A stretch of 14,293 nt of DNA from a bacterium (lineage in GTDB: Bacteria; Patescibacteriota; Microgenomatia; UBA1400; PJMF01): assembly GCA_017431585.1 (NCBI GenBank), contig JAFRKU010000044.1:1-14293 (forward strand). Direction: 5' to 3'. Position 1 is the first letter of the stretch. Each line of letters starts with the position of its first letter. Positions 1 through 6,457 of this stretch are shown one piece after another. The notes beneath the pieces are model-generated. The model saw nothing but the letters and a program-made list of their open reading frames with translations. It had not been told where the DNA came from and searched no databases. A program made the translations under genes and the position numbers.

Positions 1-6
1 CCATAC

Positions 7-45
7 GGCCGCGTTGCGGCCTACCCACCGCCTGTGGGCGGTGGG
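7..45. repeat. Tandem hairpins at the left edge
   Basis: Two perfect stem-loops lie two bases apart. The first has GGCCGC at 7-12 pairing with GCGGCC at 16-21 (3-nt loop). The second has CCCACCGCC at 24-32 pairing with GGCGGTGGG at 37-45 (4-nt loop). They lie beyond the 3' end of the minus-strand FISUMP gene. No T-run follows either hairpin on the minus strand within the window, so a classical intrinsic terminator is not supported. They could be a REP-like palindromic pair or the terminator of a plus-strand gene left of the window. The remaining bases to 101 hold nothing I recognise. Confidence 0.6.
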
Positions 46-101
46 CTGGCGCTGATTGGTGGGCAAACATGGCTTTTTTCATTGATTTCCAGACGAAGGA
101 T

Positions 102-1466
102 TTAAAAATCTTGGAGACAGCGCACGGAAAAGCCGAAATACTCGAAGTCGCCCGGATGGCTGCCCAAGGGTCTGACGTGGCCAGAATCGACGTACACGTA
201 GTAGGCGTAGTTAGCAGTCCGCGCAGAAGAGGACCAAAAGTACGCGTAGCCGCCCTGGTGCCTGAGCGCGACAGATTCCTTAGTGAAAGTCCGGGTGGCA
301 CCATCATAGGAAAAATTTTCATTAATATACGTCGTTCTCCCCGCGTAACGAGTATCATACCCACCACCCGGTTTAAAAAAGGTATGGACTTGTCCACCGT
401 TACCATTTCCCGTGCCAGGATAAGAGGCATTGACATAACAGCTGGAGCCAGCGGTATAGCAACCAGTGGTAGGAGCGGTAATCTTGGTTTCATCGGCGAT
501 GTGTTTGCCGGCGGCGATGTTGCTATCGGAAATGCCGGCGACTTTATCCGCTAAATACTCTTGCTCGCCGGTGACGGTACCGGTAGGCAGATGCCAGCCG
601 GCGGGACAGAGGCCGCGGAGTTTAACTGTTGCTGAGCTATCGGGATTGCAGGAGCTATTGCCATACCAGCCACAGGGGTTTTGCACGGCGGCCATCCAAT
701 TATATAGGTAGCCATAGAGACTGGCGGCAGAGGGAGCAAGAGCGTCTTGGCTGTCTTGGGCGGCGGTGGTGGAATACGGGATGGCACACAGGCCATAGGT
801 GCCGGCGCCGAAGAGATTGGTCTGGGCGGTATCGGTGGAAGCATTCATATTATAGAAGCCATCGGTGTAGACGCCGCCGGCTTTGATGGCCCAGTAGGAA
901 GTCAACATGTGGGCGCAGTTATCGCGGTCAGCAGTTTTCCAGTCGACGTAGTCGCCGCCGTATTTGAGATTGGTGGCCATCCAGCAGCGGCCGTCCGGCA
1001 TGCGACGAACTTCGTAGGTTTTGCCGTCGCGATTATCGATGAGACAGACTTTCATGTCGGCGGTAATGGTGGCGTTGGTGGTGGTCGGGGACATGGTAGT
1101 GAGATCGGAGCAGCCGTGCCAGTTTTGCATGGTCAAAACATTGTTGGTGTGGACGCAACCGTAATCAACAATGGGGATACAACTGGCGCTGCCGGGATTG
1201 TAGACTTCGTCTGCGGCGCAGTCGGTGTGTTCACAAGTCCATTCGTACTCGTTGATATTATTGAAACACTTGACATATTTGCCCGCCAGCCAATTACCGT
1301 CCGGACAAGTAAAAGCGCTGGCGGACTCGAGTTTATCATCAGAGGTAACTTTGATATAACTACTCACAGCCGCACTATTGACTGGCAGTGTCTCTGCCCC
1401 GACTGTTCCTGGCGTCAGGATAAATGTGATAGCTAGCGCCCCAGCCGGGGCAATGGCGCGGATCAT
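102..1466 (-). CDS. Secreted Cys-rich FISUMP-domain protein
   Basis: A 454-residue protein probably exported by Sec and displayed or released at the cell surface. Residues 1-24 form a signal peptide with a hydrophobic core and a cleavage-like VGA before ETLP. Residues about 50-105 hold six cysteines with no obvious repeat, suggesting a disulfide-stabilised small module. From about 110 onward the FISUMP (Fibrobacter succinogenes major paralogous) signature is visible: LIDNRDGKTYEV (142-153), GRCWMATNLKY (159-169), LYGYLYNWMAA (250-260), CPAGWHLPT (287-295), YFWSSSA (409-415) and the closing GFSVRCLQD. Seventeen cysteines in all is high. The biochemical role of FISUMP domains is unknown; surface adhesion or host contact is often guessed. 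The ATG at 1466 is preceded by a good Shine-Dalgarno, GGAAAGG (1472-1478), about 5 nt upstream. The family call is firm, the function unassigned. Confidence 0.85.
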   Translation of the reverse strand: MIRAIAPAGALAITFILTPGTVGAETLPVNSAAVSSYIKVTSDDKLESASAFTCPDGNWLAGKYVKCFNNINEYEWTCEHTDCAADEVYNPGSASCIPIVDYGCVHTNNVLTMQNWHGCSDLTTMSPTTTNATITADMKVCLIDNRDGKTYEVRRMPDGRCWMATNLKYGGDYVDWKTADRDNCAHMLTSYWAIKAGGVYTDGFYNMNASTDTAQTNLFGAGTYGLCAIPYSTTAAQDSQDALAPSAASLYGYLYNWMAAVQNPCGWYGNSSCNPDSSATVKLRGLCPAGWHLPTGTVTGEQEYLADKVAGISDSNIAAGKHIADETKITAPTTGCYTAGSSCYVNASYPGTGNGNGGQVHTFFKPGGGYDTRYAGRTTYINENFSYDGATRTFTKESVALRHQGGYAYFWSSSARTANYAYYVYVDSGHVRPLGSHPGDFEYFGFSVRCLQDF

Positions 1467-1471
1467 GGTTG

Positions 1472-1492
1472 CCTTTCCGCTACTTTATAACA
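1472..1492 (-). promoter_or_regulatory. Putative extended -10 and RBS for the FISUMP gene
   Basis: On the minus strand TGTTATAAA (1492 to 1484) fits an extended -10 (TG-N-TATAAA). It lies 17 nt before the ATG. GGAAAGG (1478 to 1472) is a Shine-Dalgarno site. Start of transcription would fall near 1477, giving a very short leader that begins at the Shine-Dalgarno itself. No convincing -35 is seen. The gene could instead be reached by the stronger promoter at 1849-1859. Confidence 0.4.
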
Positions 1493-1600
1493 CTGCGCGG
1501 GACGCGCGGCGGGGAGGCAACTGCCGGTTGCAGACGGCAGGCGATATTTGCCTAAACTATGGCCAAGCCTTTGGGCCAGCCAGACCGCCGAGGTCTCGCT

Positions 1601-1841
1601 TGCACAACCAAAGTGAACAAAAGAAAGCAGTCTGAGGTATCTTGAGACCAAAGCGCACACTAACTTCTACACCCAGTAACGAGACTCCAACCAGTCTGGC
1701 TACTAAACCCAAAGCATATTGAGTAGGCATAAAAGTATCAAAAAGCGCCATGGACTAATTACCTTGCGCAGCGCGCATCGCGAGCGGCTCACGCCTCAGT
1801 TGCAAAACCTCCTTTCTTTTGTTCACGAGTATGATTGTGCA
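1601..1841. repeat. Nested inverted repeat (7 bp + 15 bp arms)
   Basis: The outer arms are TGCACAA (1601-1607) and TTGTGCA (1835-1841). The inner arms are GTGAACAAAAGAAAG (1613-1627) and CTTTCTTTTGTTCAC (1812-1826), a perfect 15-bp match. The arm-to-arm gaps differ on the two sides (5 and 8 nt), which suits an RNA internal loop better than a precise transposon end. I found no flanking target-site duplication. The right inner arm runs into a perfect extended Shine-Dalgarno-like AGAAAGGAGG on the minus strand, so folding would bury part of it. Confidence 0.8.
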
Positions 1842-1842
1842 T
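1789..1842 (-). CDS. Possible leaderless 17-codon ORF (leader peptide?)
   Basis: The ATG sits exactly 6 nt after the TACAAT box, the same spacing seen for the SpoIID-domain and ABC-permease genes. The reading frame encodes MHNHTREQKKGGFATEA and then TGA. An AAAGGAGG string lies inside the ORF (1808-1815), but no ATG, GTG or TTG follows it at a usable distance. The peptide matches nothing I know. It may be translated as a leader peptide, or the ATG may be a coincidence at the 5' end of a non-coding RNA that shares this promoter. The two readings are not mutually exclusive. Confidence 0.2.
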   Translation of the reverse strand: MHNHTREQKKGGFATEA

Positions 1843-1848
1843 GCCTTA

Positions 1849-1859
1849 ATTGTATCACA
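1849..1859 (-). promoter_or_regulatory. Extended -10 promoter TGTGATACAAT
   Basis: Reads TGTGATACAAT on the minus strand, identical to the ligase promoter box at 12567-12577. The expected transcription start is about 1842. No TTGACA-like -35 lies 16-18 nt upstream. It drives the candidate RNA or micro-ORF and possibly continues into the FISUMP gene. The 133 bp from 1860 to 1992, between this box and the small Sec-operon gene, hold no gene I can support and no clear terminator; an AT-rich GAAAAC/GTTTTC hairpin is the only structure seen there. Confidence 0.6.
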
Positions 1860-1992
1860 CTTTAGCGGTGCGGGCGAGGGGAAACGATGGCTGGCTAAGA
1901 AAACGAGTTTTCCAGGCGGGAAAAATGGAAAATTACAGGGCAAGTGCAGAAGAAATGCATAAAAAGCTAATTGAGAGGGGGCATCAAGAATG

Positions 1993-2238
1993 TCAAACCT
2001 GCTCGCTGGGCAGAGTCACATCCGGCAGCGTGACGACCGCGCTTTCGCCGGCGTCGCCGTCTAAAGTGGCCGAGCCGGTGGCCGGGGTAGCGGGAGTCCA
2101 GTTGTCCAACAGCGGCAAATCGCGCGAGCGCAGCAGTGGCGAGACGTCTGACATCAGCCACAGCACCAGGGCAAAAATGACTACAGCTGTAGCAGTGATA
2201 GCGATGAAATATTTTTTCTCTGACGCACTCATAATCAT
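1993..2238 (-). CDS. Small single-pass membrane protein, third gene of the secDF operon
   Basis: An 81-residue protein I cannot assign to a family. Residues about 1-10 are polar and basic, about 11-33 form one strong hydrophobic segment (YFIAITATAVVIFALVLWLM), and the rest is an acidic, Pro/Thr/Ala-rich tail. This suggests an N-in, C-out anchor with a disordered exterior tail. The ATG at 2238 overlaps the secF stop codon by 4 nt (ATGA) and has an AGGA Shine-Dalgarno 6 nt upstream. A second in-frame ATG at 2232 is an alternative start. Tight coupling to secF suggests an accessory to the SecDF complex, by position only. It does not resemble YajC, which normally precedes secD and has a basic cytoplasmic tail. 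Confidence 0.65.
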   Translation of the reverse strand: MIMSASEKKYFIAITATAVVIFALVLWLMSDVSPLLRSRDLPLLDNWTPATPATGSATLDGDAGESAVVTLPDVTLPSEQV

Positions 2239-3119
2239 TTTTTCCTGGTAAACCAATGTTTTTTGTCAAAAAGGATCAGCAGCGGCACGCTGGTGAAAGG
2301 CGAAGAGTAAGTTCCGAAAACCACGCCCAAAAGCAGTGCCAGGGCAAACTCGCGCAGGCTAGCCCCGCCTAGTAGCAGAAGTGAGGCAAGCATGAACACC
2401 ACCGTGAGCGAGTTATTTAGCGAGCGGGAGAAAGTGGCGGTGACGGCCGCTTCACACAGTGAAGTCAGATCAACGCCAGGATGGATTTTGCGCAGCTCGC
2501 GCAAGCGATCGTAAATCACCACTGTATCATGGACGCTAAAAGAAATCGTGGTCAACATGGCCGTGACAAAAAGCGTGTCCACTTCCATCCCGTAGACCAC
2601 GCCAAAAATGCTGAAAAGCCCGCAAATAATGGTGACATCGTGGACGACGCCCAGAAGAGCTCCGAGGCCGAAAGTGAGCTCGTGAAAGCGATAATACAAA
2701 TACAAAACCAGGACCAGCGAGGCCAGTGCGATAGCGACGAAAGTTTTGACGATGAGTTCGCGGCCCAAGGTGGCGCCGACGGATTCAAAGCTGACTTGCT
2801 CCACCGGTAAATCGGTGCTTAGAGCCTCCAGCAGCTGGTTTTTGTCTTCGTTGGTGAGCGTGGCCGTGCGGATGATGGCTTGGCCTAAATCATTGCGCTT
2901 GACGGAAGACAAACTCATGTCGCGGCCAGCGTGGTCGCGGATATAGGTTTCGGTGAGCTCGCCGGCGCGACTGGCTTCCACGGTTTGAACGGTGACAATC
3001 GAACCGCCGGTGAAATCGATGCCGGGACGCAGACCATGGAGGCACAAACTGATGATCCCAGGCACCAAAAAGAGAGCGGAAATAACGAAATATAGCCAGT
3101 ACCAGCGATAAAATCTCAC
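2235..3119 (-). CDS. secF: Protein translocase subunit SecF
   Basis: SecF partners with SecD in the membrane and uses the proton gradient to pull exported proteins out of SecYEG on the outer side. The 294-residue form has TM1 at about 8-28, a periplasmic-type P4 domain starting with the SecF hallmark GIDFTGGS (33-40), and five further TM segments from about 122 to 287. Conserved features include GVVHDV (157-162), SVHDTVVIYDRLRE (195-208, usually S-L-N-D-T, so Asn is replaced by His while Asp198 stays) and SRSLNNSLT (231-239). I chose the GTG at 3119: it overlaps the secD stop by 4 nt (GTGA), has AAAGGA 5 nt upstream, and gives the usual short cytoplasmic N-terminus. An upstream in-frame ATG at 3266 would lie wholly inside secD and is rejected. 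Confidence 0.93.
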   Translation of the reverse strand: MRFYRWYWLYFVISALFLVPGIISLCLHGLRPGIDFTGGSIVTVQTVEASRAGELTETYIRDHAGRDMSLSSVKRNDLGQAIIRTATLTNEDKNQLLEALSTDLPVEQVSFESVGATLGRELIVKTFVAIALASLVLVLYLYYRFHELTFGLGALLGVVHDVTIICGLFSIFGVVYGMEVDTLFVTAMLTTISFSVHDTVVIYDRLRELRKIHPGVDLTSLCEAAVTATFSRSLNNSLTVVFMLASLLLLGGASLREFALALLLGVVFGTYSSPFTSVPLLILFDKKHWFTRKK

Positions 3120-4525
3120 GCTTGTCCTTTCTCCGGCGGGTCGTGCAAGAAAATCCGACATAGCGTCCGGGTGACGTAAATACCGGTAAAAAGCCCCACA
3201 CTCACGCCCAAAAAGAGGGTGATACCAAAGCCGCGAATGAGGCCAGAACTGTTTAAAAATGACCAATCAAAGGGATTAATGAGAATCGCGGCGATCATGA
3301 GGCTGATGAAGTTGGCGTCTTTGATGCTGTCCATGGCCCGGCCGAAACTCAGTTCGCGCGCTTGCGAGACGGTGCGGCCGGCGCGGCGCTCTTCTTGGAA
3401 ACGAGAGAAAACCAAAATATTACTATCCACGGCCATACCCATGGAAATCAGCAGAGCGGCAATAGCCGGTAGCGACAAAGTGATGCCCAAAAGTTTGTAC
3501 AAAGCAATAATCAGGACACAATAAATGACCAAACCAGCGTCGGCGATGAGACCTTTGGCGCCGTAGTTGGCGACCATGAAAACGGCGATAAGCACCAGCC
3601 CGACGGCCCCGGCAAAAATACTGGCCCGGACGCTGTCTTCACCCAGGGAAGCGCCGACTTGGTTTTGAGAGACGATGGTGAGCGGTACCGGCAGGGCGCC
3701 GGAGTTGAGTTGGACGGCCAGAGCGCGGGCGGATTCGGGGGTGAAATCGCCAGATAACATGGCGTTGCCGTCCACGATGGCACTTTCGATCCGAGGCATG
3801 GTGACCGGCTGGTCATCGATGAAAATGGCGAGCACACCGCCGATATTTTGGCGGGTGATGTCGGCAAACAAACGGGTGCCTTCGTCGGTAAATTGCAAAT
3901 TGACCACCGGCTGGCGAGTGGTGGGATTGATAGAGGCGGTGGCCCGTTTGAGCATGCTGCCTTCCAAGTCGGTTTTGTCAAAGGTGGCCAGCTGCATATA
4001 GTAGGCCAAAAGTTGGGTTTCAAGACTGTCGCCAGGCGTAGCTTCGTAAAGCTGGGCGGCTTTGGTGGCGTCTTGCAGGCGGAAATCCATGAGAGCGGTG
4101 GTGCCAATCAGAGACAGGGCGTCATCGACATTGGTTAGGCCCGGTAGCTCGACGATGAGACGGTAATCATCGCCACTGATGGCCGTCTGGATAATGGGCT
4201 CGGCCACGCCGTAGGCGTCTACCCGGCGGCGAACGATGTCGGTGACGCTAGTGAGCGCTTCGGCGCGATCATTGGCCCCAATTTGGCTCATGTCTGCCTG
4301 GAGGGTGAGTTGGACGCCGCCAGCCAGATCGAGACCTTGGCGTAGCGGGATGGCGAAATTGATATCATGGCCAAAGGCGCTGAAATTGAGACGGCTTTTA
4401 TCAAAATTGAGACGAAAATCGCCCATTTGCCAGTAAAATTGGTTCGGCAGAGCGATGAAAAGCCCAAGGGTAAACAGAATGGTAATGATAGTGAAATGAC
4501 GCACGAGGCGGCTGTTTTTCCACAT
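3116..4525 (-). CDS. secD: Protein translocase subunit SecD
   Basis: Membrane partner of SecF in Sec-dependent export. 469 residues: TM1 about 9-27, then a large extracytoplasmic P1 domain with the signature QGLDLAGGVQL (63-73), RRRVDAYGVAEPIIQ (99-113) and a second block LSGDFTPESARALAVQLNSGALPVPL, followed by five TM segments from about 302 to 458. The conserved membrane Asp is in MAVDSNILVFSRFQEE (Asp367). The length is shorter than E. coli SecD (615) and matches compact forms. I start at MWKNSR (4525), because the longer frame to 4675 would cross this gene's promoter box and the divergent gene's start. The TATACT box ends 7 nt before this ATG and no Shine-Dalgarno is present, so the mRNA is probably leaderless. 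First gene of a three-gene operon. Confidence 0.95.
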   Translation of the reverse strand: MWKNSRLVRHFTIITILFTLGLFIALPNQFYWQMGDFRLNFDKSRLNFSAFGHDINFAIPLRQGLDLAGGVQLTLQADMSQIGANDRAEALTSVTDIVRRRVDAYGVAEPIIQTAISGDDYRLIVELPGLTNVDDALSLIGTTALMDFRLQDATKAAQLYEATPGDSLETQLLAYYMQLATFDKTDLEGSMLKRATASINPTTRQPVVNLQFTDEGTRLFADITRQNIGGVLAIFIDDQPVTMPRIESAIVDGNAMLSGDFTPESARALAVQLNSGALPVPLTIVSQNQVGASLGEDSVRASIFAGAVGLVLIAVFMVANYGAKGLIADAGLVIYCVLIIALYKLLGITLSLPAIAALLISMGMAVDSNILVFSRFQEERRAGRTVSQARELSFGRAMDSIKDANFISLMIAAILINPFDWSFLNSSGLIRGFGITLFLGVSVGLFTGIYVTRTLCRIFLHDPPEKGQA

Positions 4526-4532
4526 GAGGGCG

Positions 4533-4561
4533 AGTATATCACAAAATTGATAGATTTTGAA
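4533..4561 (-). promoter_or_regulatory. secD promoter, TGTGATATACT extended -10
   Basis: Minus strand: TGTGATATACT at 4543 to 4533, with a 4/6 match to -35 (TTCAAA, 4561 to 4556) at 17-bp spacing. Only 7 nt (CGCCCTC) separate the box from the ATG at 4525, so transcription should start at or within a base or two of the start codon. Confidence 0.7.
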
Positions 4562-4593
4562 GGGCAAAATTGGCGCAAAATCTGCCGGAATAA

Positions 4594-4602
4594 TGATATA
4601 AT
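4594..4602 (+). promoter_or_regulatory. Promoter of the SpoIID-domain gene, TGATATAAT
   Basis: A perfect TATAAT at 4597-4602 with the TG extension at 4594-4595. The ATG begins at 4609, exactly 6 nt downstream, leaving no room for a Shine-Dalgarno. Divergent from the secD promoter: the two boxes are under 60 bp apart within an 83-bp intergenic space. No -35 match is seen. Confidence 0.7.
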
Positions 4603-4608
4603 GAGTGT

Positions 4609-6336
4609 ATGAGACAATTTTGGGGCGTGTGCGCCATAATAGTGGCACTAGCGGGAGCGGCGAGAGTCGCGGCAATTGACCCGGTGGAAGAACTGCAGGG
4701 CCAAATTGACGAGCTGGAACATCTCAAACAGATGTCTCAGGACGCGACGGCCAATTTGGAAGGCGAAGTAAAAAGCTTGGTCAGCCGCATAAATTCTGCG
4801 CAAGCGCGAGTGGGGGCCATCAAAAAAGAAATGAGCGAGCTGGCTGAGAGCATCAGTGAGCGGGAAAGCGACCAAGATGAGCGCGAAGCCTTGCTAGCGC
4901 AAGTGGTGGCCCACGCTTACAAAGCCGGCCAGACGCAAGCGAGCCCGCTGGAGCTAATCCTCTCCCCCGCCAGTCAGTGGGAGGCAGCGCAAATTTATAG
5001 TTCGTACAAGAGTGCCCAACGAGAAAACCAGCAGCAAATCACGGATATCGCTGCGGAAATTGTCCAGTTGCGCGAAGATCGGGAAACTCTGTCTAGCACG
5101 CAAGCCAAATTGGTGACTTTGGAAAAACAATTGAGCGAGCAAGTGGCTTTTTTCCAAAAAGAAATCGAGGGAGCGAAGGCCTACCAGCAGGAACTATCGG
5201 GTAAAATTGCGGAACTTTCGGCCCAGCAGAAAGCGATCATCAATGCTCGCTCGGGGACGACGACCACGAGCGTGGGCGATGCGCCTTCGGCGGGCGATCC
5301 CAAGGCCTCCATCGAGTGGAAAGCCAATGCGCCGGGAGACAGCTTTGCGGTGTTTTCTTTTGGGGCGTACACGCACCGGCACGGGATGAGCCAGTACGGC
5401 GCTAAAGCCCGGGCGGAAGCCGGCCAAAGTGTGGAGGACATTTTGCGGGCGTATTACCCCGGCACTCATTTGGAAAAAAATTACGCCGAGATGGGCGAGA
5501 TCGACGTCCAGGGCGTGGGGCGAATTTCGTTTGAAGACACATATTTGCAAAGTATTTACGAAATGCCGGCTTCGTGGCCGATTGAAGCGCAAAAGGCGCA
5601 AGCGATTGCGGCGCGGACGTATGCCATTCGCTACACGGGCAACGGCGGCAAGTCGATTTGCACCAGCGAAGCGTGCCAAGTGTACAAAAACGGCAAAAAG
5701 GGCGGCGACTGGGAGCGAGCGGTCAATGAGACGCGCGGTTGGGTGCTGGTTAATGACGCGGGCGAGCCGGTGTCCACCCAATACGCTAGCACGCACGGCG
5801 GCTACTCAACTGATAGCGGCTGGGACACGGACGGGGGCGGAAGCGATAATTGGACGCAGCGGGCGTGGGAGGCGAAGGCTGGCTCGCCGTGGTTTTATCG
5901 GGCGTGGTGGCGGGAGGGTTACTCGAATTCCTCCAGCACGTGCAACCGGGAGCATCCGTGGTTGAGTCAGCAAGAAATGTGTGATATTTTAAATGCTTAC
6001 ATCGTGCGGCAAAATCCGATGGGGGCGGACACGGGGCGGATCCAACCGGTGACGATTAACAGCTGTCACGTGGGGGGATCGGGCGGCAATCCGTACAGTA
6101 TGGACGAGTTGCGCTCGTGGGCGGACAATAGCGGCGGAGCGGTGACACATATTAATAGTGTCACCACCAGCCACGGCGGCGACGGACAAACGGCCAGCGT
6201 CCGGTTTGAAACCAATCGGGGAACGATCACGCTGTCGGGGGCAGAGTTTAAGCAAATTTTCAATTTGCGCGCGCCGGGGTACTTGCGGATTCCGCAAAGT
6301 TCTTTTGCGAGTTTCAATATCGAACACAAACAGTAA
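4609..6336 (+). CDS. Exported coiled-coil protein with SpoIID/LytB lytic transglycosylase-type domain
   Basis: 575 residues acting at the cell wall. Residues 1-22 are a signal peptide (hydrophobic core, ARVAA end). Residues about 24-215 are a long, Glu/Gln/Lys-rich coiled coil similar in style to the CwlO and FtsX-activated hydrolase N-domains. A Thr/Ser/Gly linker (215-232) leads to a SpoIID/LytB domain (about 245-562): the HRHGMSQYGAKARAEAG motif (256-272), then YLQSIYEMPASWPIEAQKAQ (312-331) where Glu318 matches the catalytic Glu of SpoIID, AIAARTYAIRY, and STHGGYSTDSGW (394-405). SpoIID cleaves glycan strands stripped of stem peptides. No other spore gene is present, so a role in vegetative wall remodelling or division is inferred. 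Domain-internal cysteine pairs (C351/C356, C445/C458) may form disulfides. No Shine-Dalgarno precedes the ATG. Confidence 0.9.
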   Translation: MRQFWGVCAIIVALAGAARVAAIDPVEELQGQIDELEHLKQMSQDATANLEGEVKSLVSRINSAQARVGAIKKEMSELAESISERESDQDEREALLAQVVAHAYKAGQTQASPLELILSPASQWEAAQIYSSYKSAQRENQQQITDIAAEIVQLREDRETLSSTQAKLVTLEKQLSEQVAFFQKEIEGAKAYQQELSGKIAELSAQQKAIINARSGTTTTSVGDAPSAGDPKASIEWKANAPGDSFAVFSFGAYTHRHGMSQYGAKARAEAGQSVEDILRAYYPGTHLEKNYAEMGEIDVQGVGRISFEDTYLQSIYEMPASWPIEAQKAQAIAARTYAIRYTGNGGKSICTSEACQVYKNGKKGGDWERAVNETRGWVLVNDAGEPVSTQYASTHGGYSTDSGWDTDGGGSDNWTQRAWEAKAGSPWFYRAWWREGYSNSSSTCNREHPWLSQQEMCDILNAYIVRQNPMGADTGRIQPVTINSCHVGGSGGNPYSMDELRSWADNSGGAVTHINSVTTSHGGDGQTASVRFETNRGTITLSGAEFKQIFNLRAPGYLRIPQSSFASFNIEHKQ

Positions 6337-6348
6337 AGCGCGACAACT

Positions 6349-6378
6349 GCCAAAATAGTCGTTAACGACTGTTTTGGC
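6349..6378. terminator. 30-bp near-perfect palindrome containing AGTCGTTAACGACT
   Basis: A palindrome centred between 6363 and 6364 with a single mispair (T6356 with G6371), which becomes a G-U wobble in the plus-strand RNA. Outer bases are GCCAAAA and TTTTGGC; the core AGTCGTTAACGACT (6357-6370) is a perfect 14-bp palindrome. The A-run, stem, T-run arrangement between two converging genes (SpoIID-domain gene ending at 6336, gpmI ending at 6458) fits a bidirectional intrinsic terminator, although the T-run is inside the stem. The segment 6351-6370 recurs identically at 9494-9513. Confidence 0.55.
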
Positions 6379-6390
6379 GAGAGAGGCAAA

Positions 6391-6432
6391 TTGTTCACAT
6401 TTTGTGTACAAATATAGACAAAATGTGAACAA
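6391..6432. terminator. 15-bp inverted repeat in the convergent intergenic region
   Basis: TTGTTCACATTTTGT at 6391-6405 and its exact complement ACAAAATGTGAACAA at 6418-6432, with a 12-nt loop. A second, smaller palindrome, TTTGTGTACAAA, sits across the left arm and the loop. No T-run follows on either strand, so it may be a second terminator hairpin, an operator, or an RNA-end-stabilising stem. The 8-mer TTGTTCAC/GTGAACAA is shared with the inverted repeat at 1613-1826. Confidence 0.5.
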
Positions 6433-6457
6433 AGTATCGATTTTTGCTTGATCGATC

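Larger units (their letters stand above)
1601..1842 (-). ncRNA. Candidate structured RNA closed by a long terminal stem
   Basis: The minus-strand extended -10 at 1849-1859 predicts a transcript starting close to 1842. Its first bases (TGCACAA, 1841-1835) are complementary to TTGTGCA at 1607-1601. Inside these, GTGAACAAAAGAAAG (1826-1812) pairs perfectly with CTTTCTTTTGTTCAC (1627-1613), and further in CTGAGG (1799-1794) pairs with CCTCAG. Local hairpins are also visible between the arms: CGTGAG/CTCGCG with U-G, TGCGC/GCGCA, CTACT/AGTAG and AGACT/AGTCT. The co-linear nesting of three helices with the 5' end at the transcript start resembles a structured RNA. I see none of the hallmark motifs of RNase P, tmRNA, 6S or SRP RNA. 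Alternatives are a small mobile element with terminal inverted repeats, or an mRNA leader. No protein family matches this stretch. Confidence 0.35.

Noticed and set aside
69..1436. Long plus-strand ORFs (161 and 229 codons) over the FISUMP gene
   Set aside because: Gly/Ala/Val-rich or irregular shadows, antisense to a gene with a clear signal peptide and domain motifs.
1557..1751. 64-codon minus-strand ORF (MALFDTF...) between the FISUMP gene and the promoter at 1849
   Set aside because: Only a weak AAGG about 10 nt upstream, no family resemblance, and its second half runs through the 15-bp inverted-repeat arm and a GC-rich hairpin region. Better explained as part of a structured RNA; not excluded as a small gene.
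1806..1817. CCTCCTTTCT on the plus strand, like the 3' end of 16S rRNA
   Set aside because: No 16S rRNA sequence precedes it; on the minus strand it is simply an extended Shine-Dalgarno complement.
1601..1841. Nested inverted repeat as a MITE-like transposon
   Set aside because: No target-site duplication or second copy in the window, and the left and right arm gaps differ; an RNA helix fits better. A genome-wide copy count could revive it.
1850..2251. Plus-strand 133-codon ORF with a plausible-looking segment MENYRASAEEMHKKLIERG from 1925
   Set aside because: The second half lies antisense to the small Sec-operon gene and loses protein-like composition. The Lys/Glu-rich part is what A-rich sequence gives by chance.
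4526..4675. Upstream 50-codon extension of secD
   Set aside because: It would cross its own promoter box and the divergent gene start, and adds no SecD-like residues.
5194..5965. Arg-rich ORFs on both strands (200 aa minus, 178 aa plus) inside the SpoIID-domain gene
   Set aside because: Typical GC-rich frame shadows with strong Arg/Ala bias; the SpoIID frame has conserved motifs throughout.
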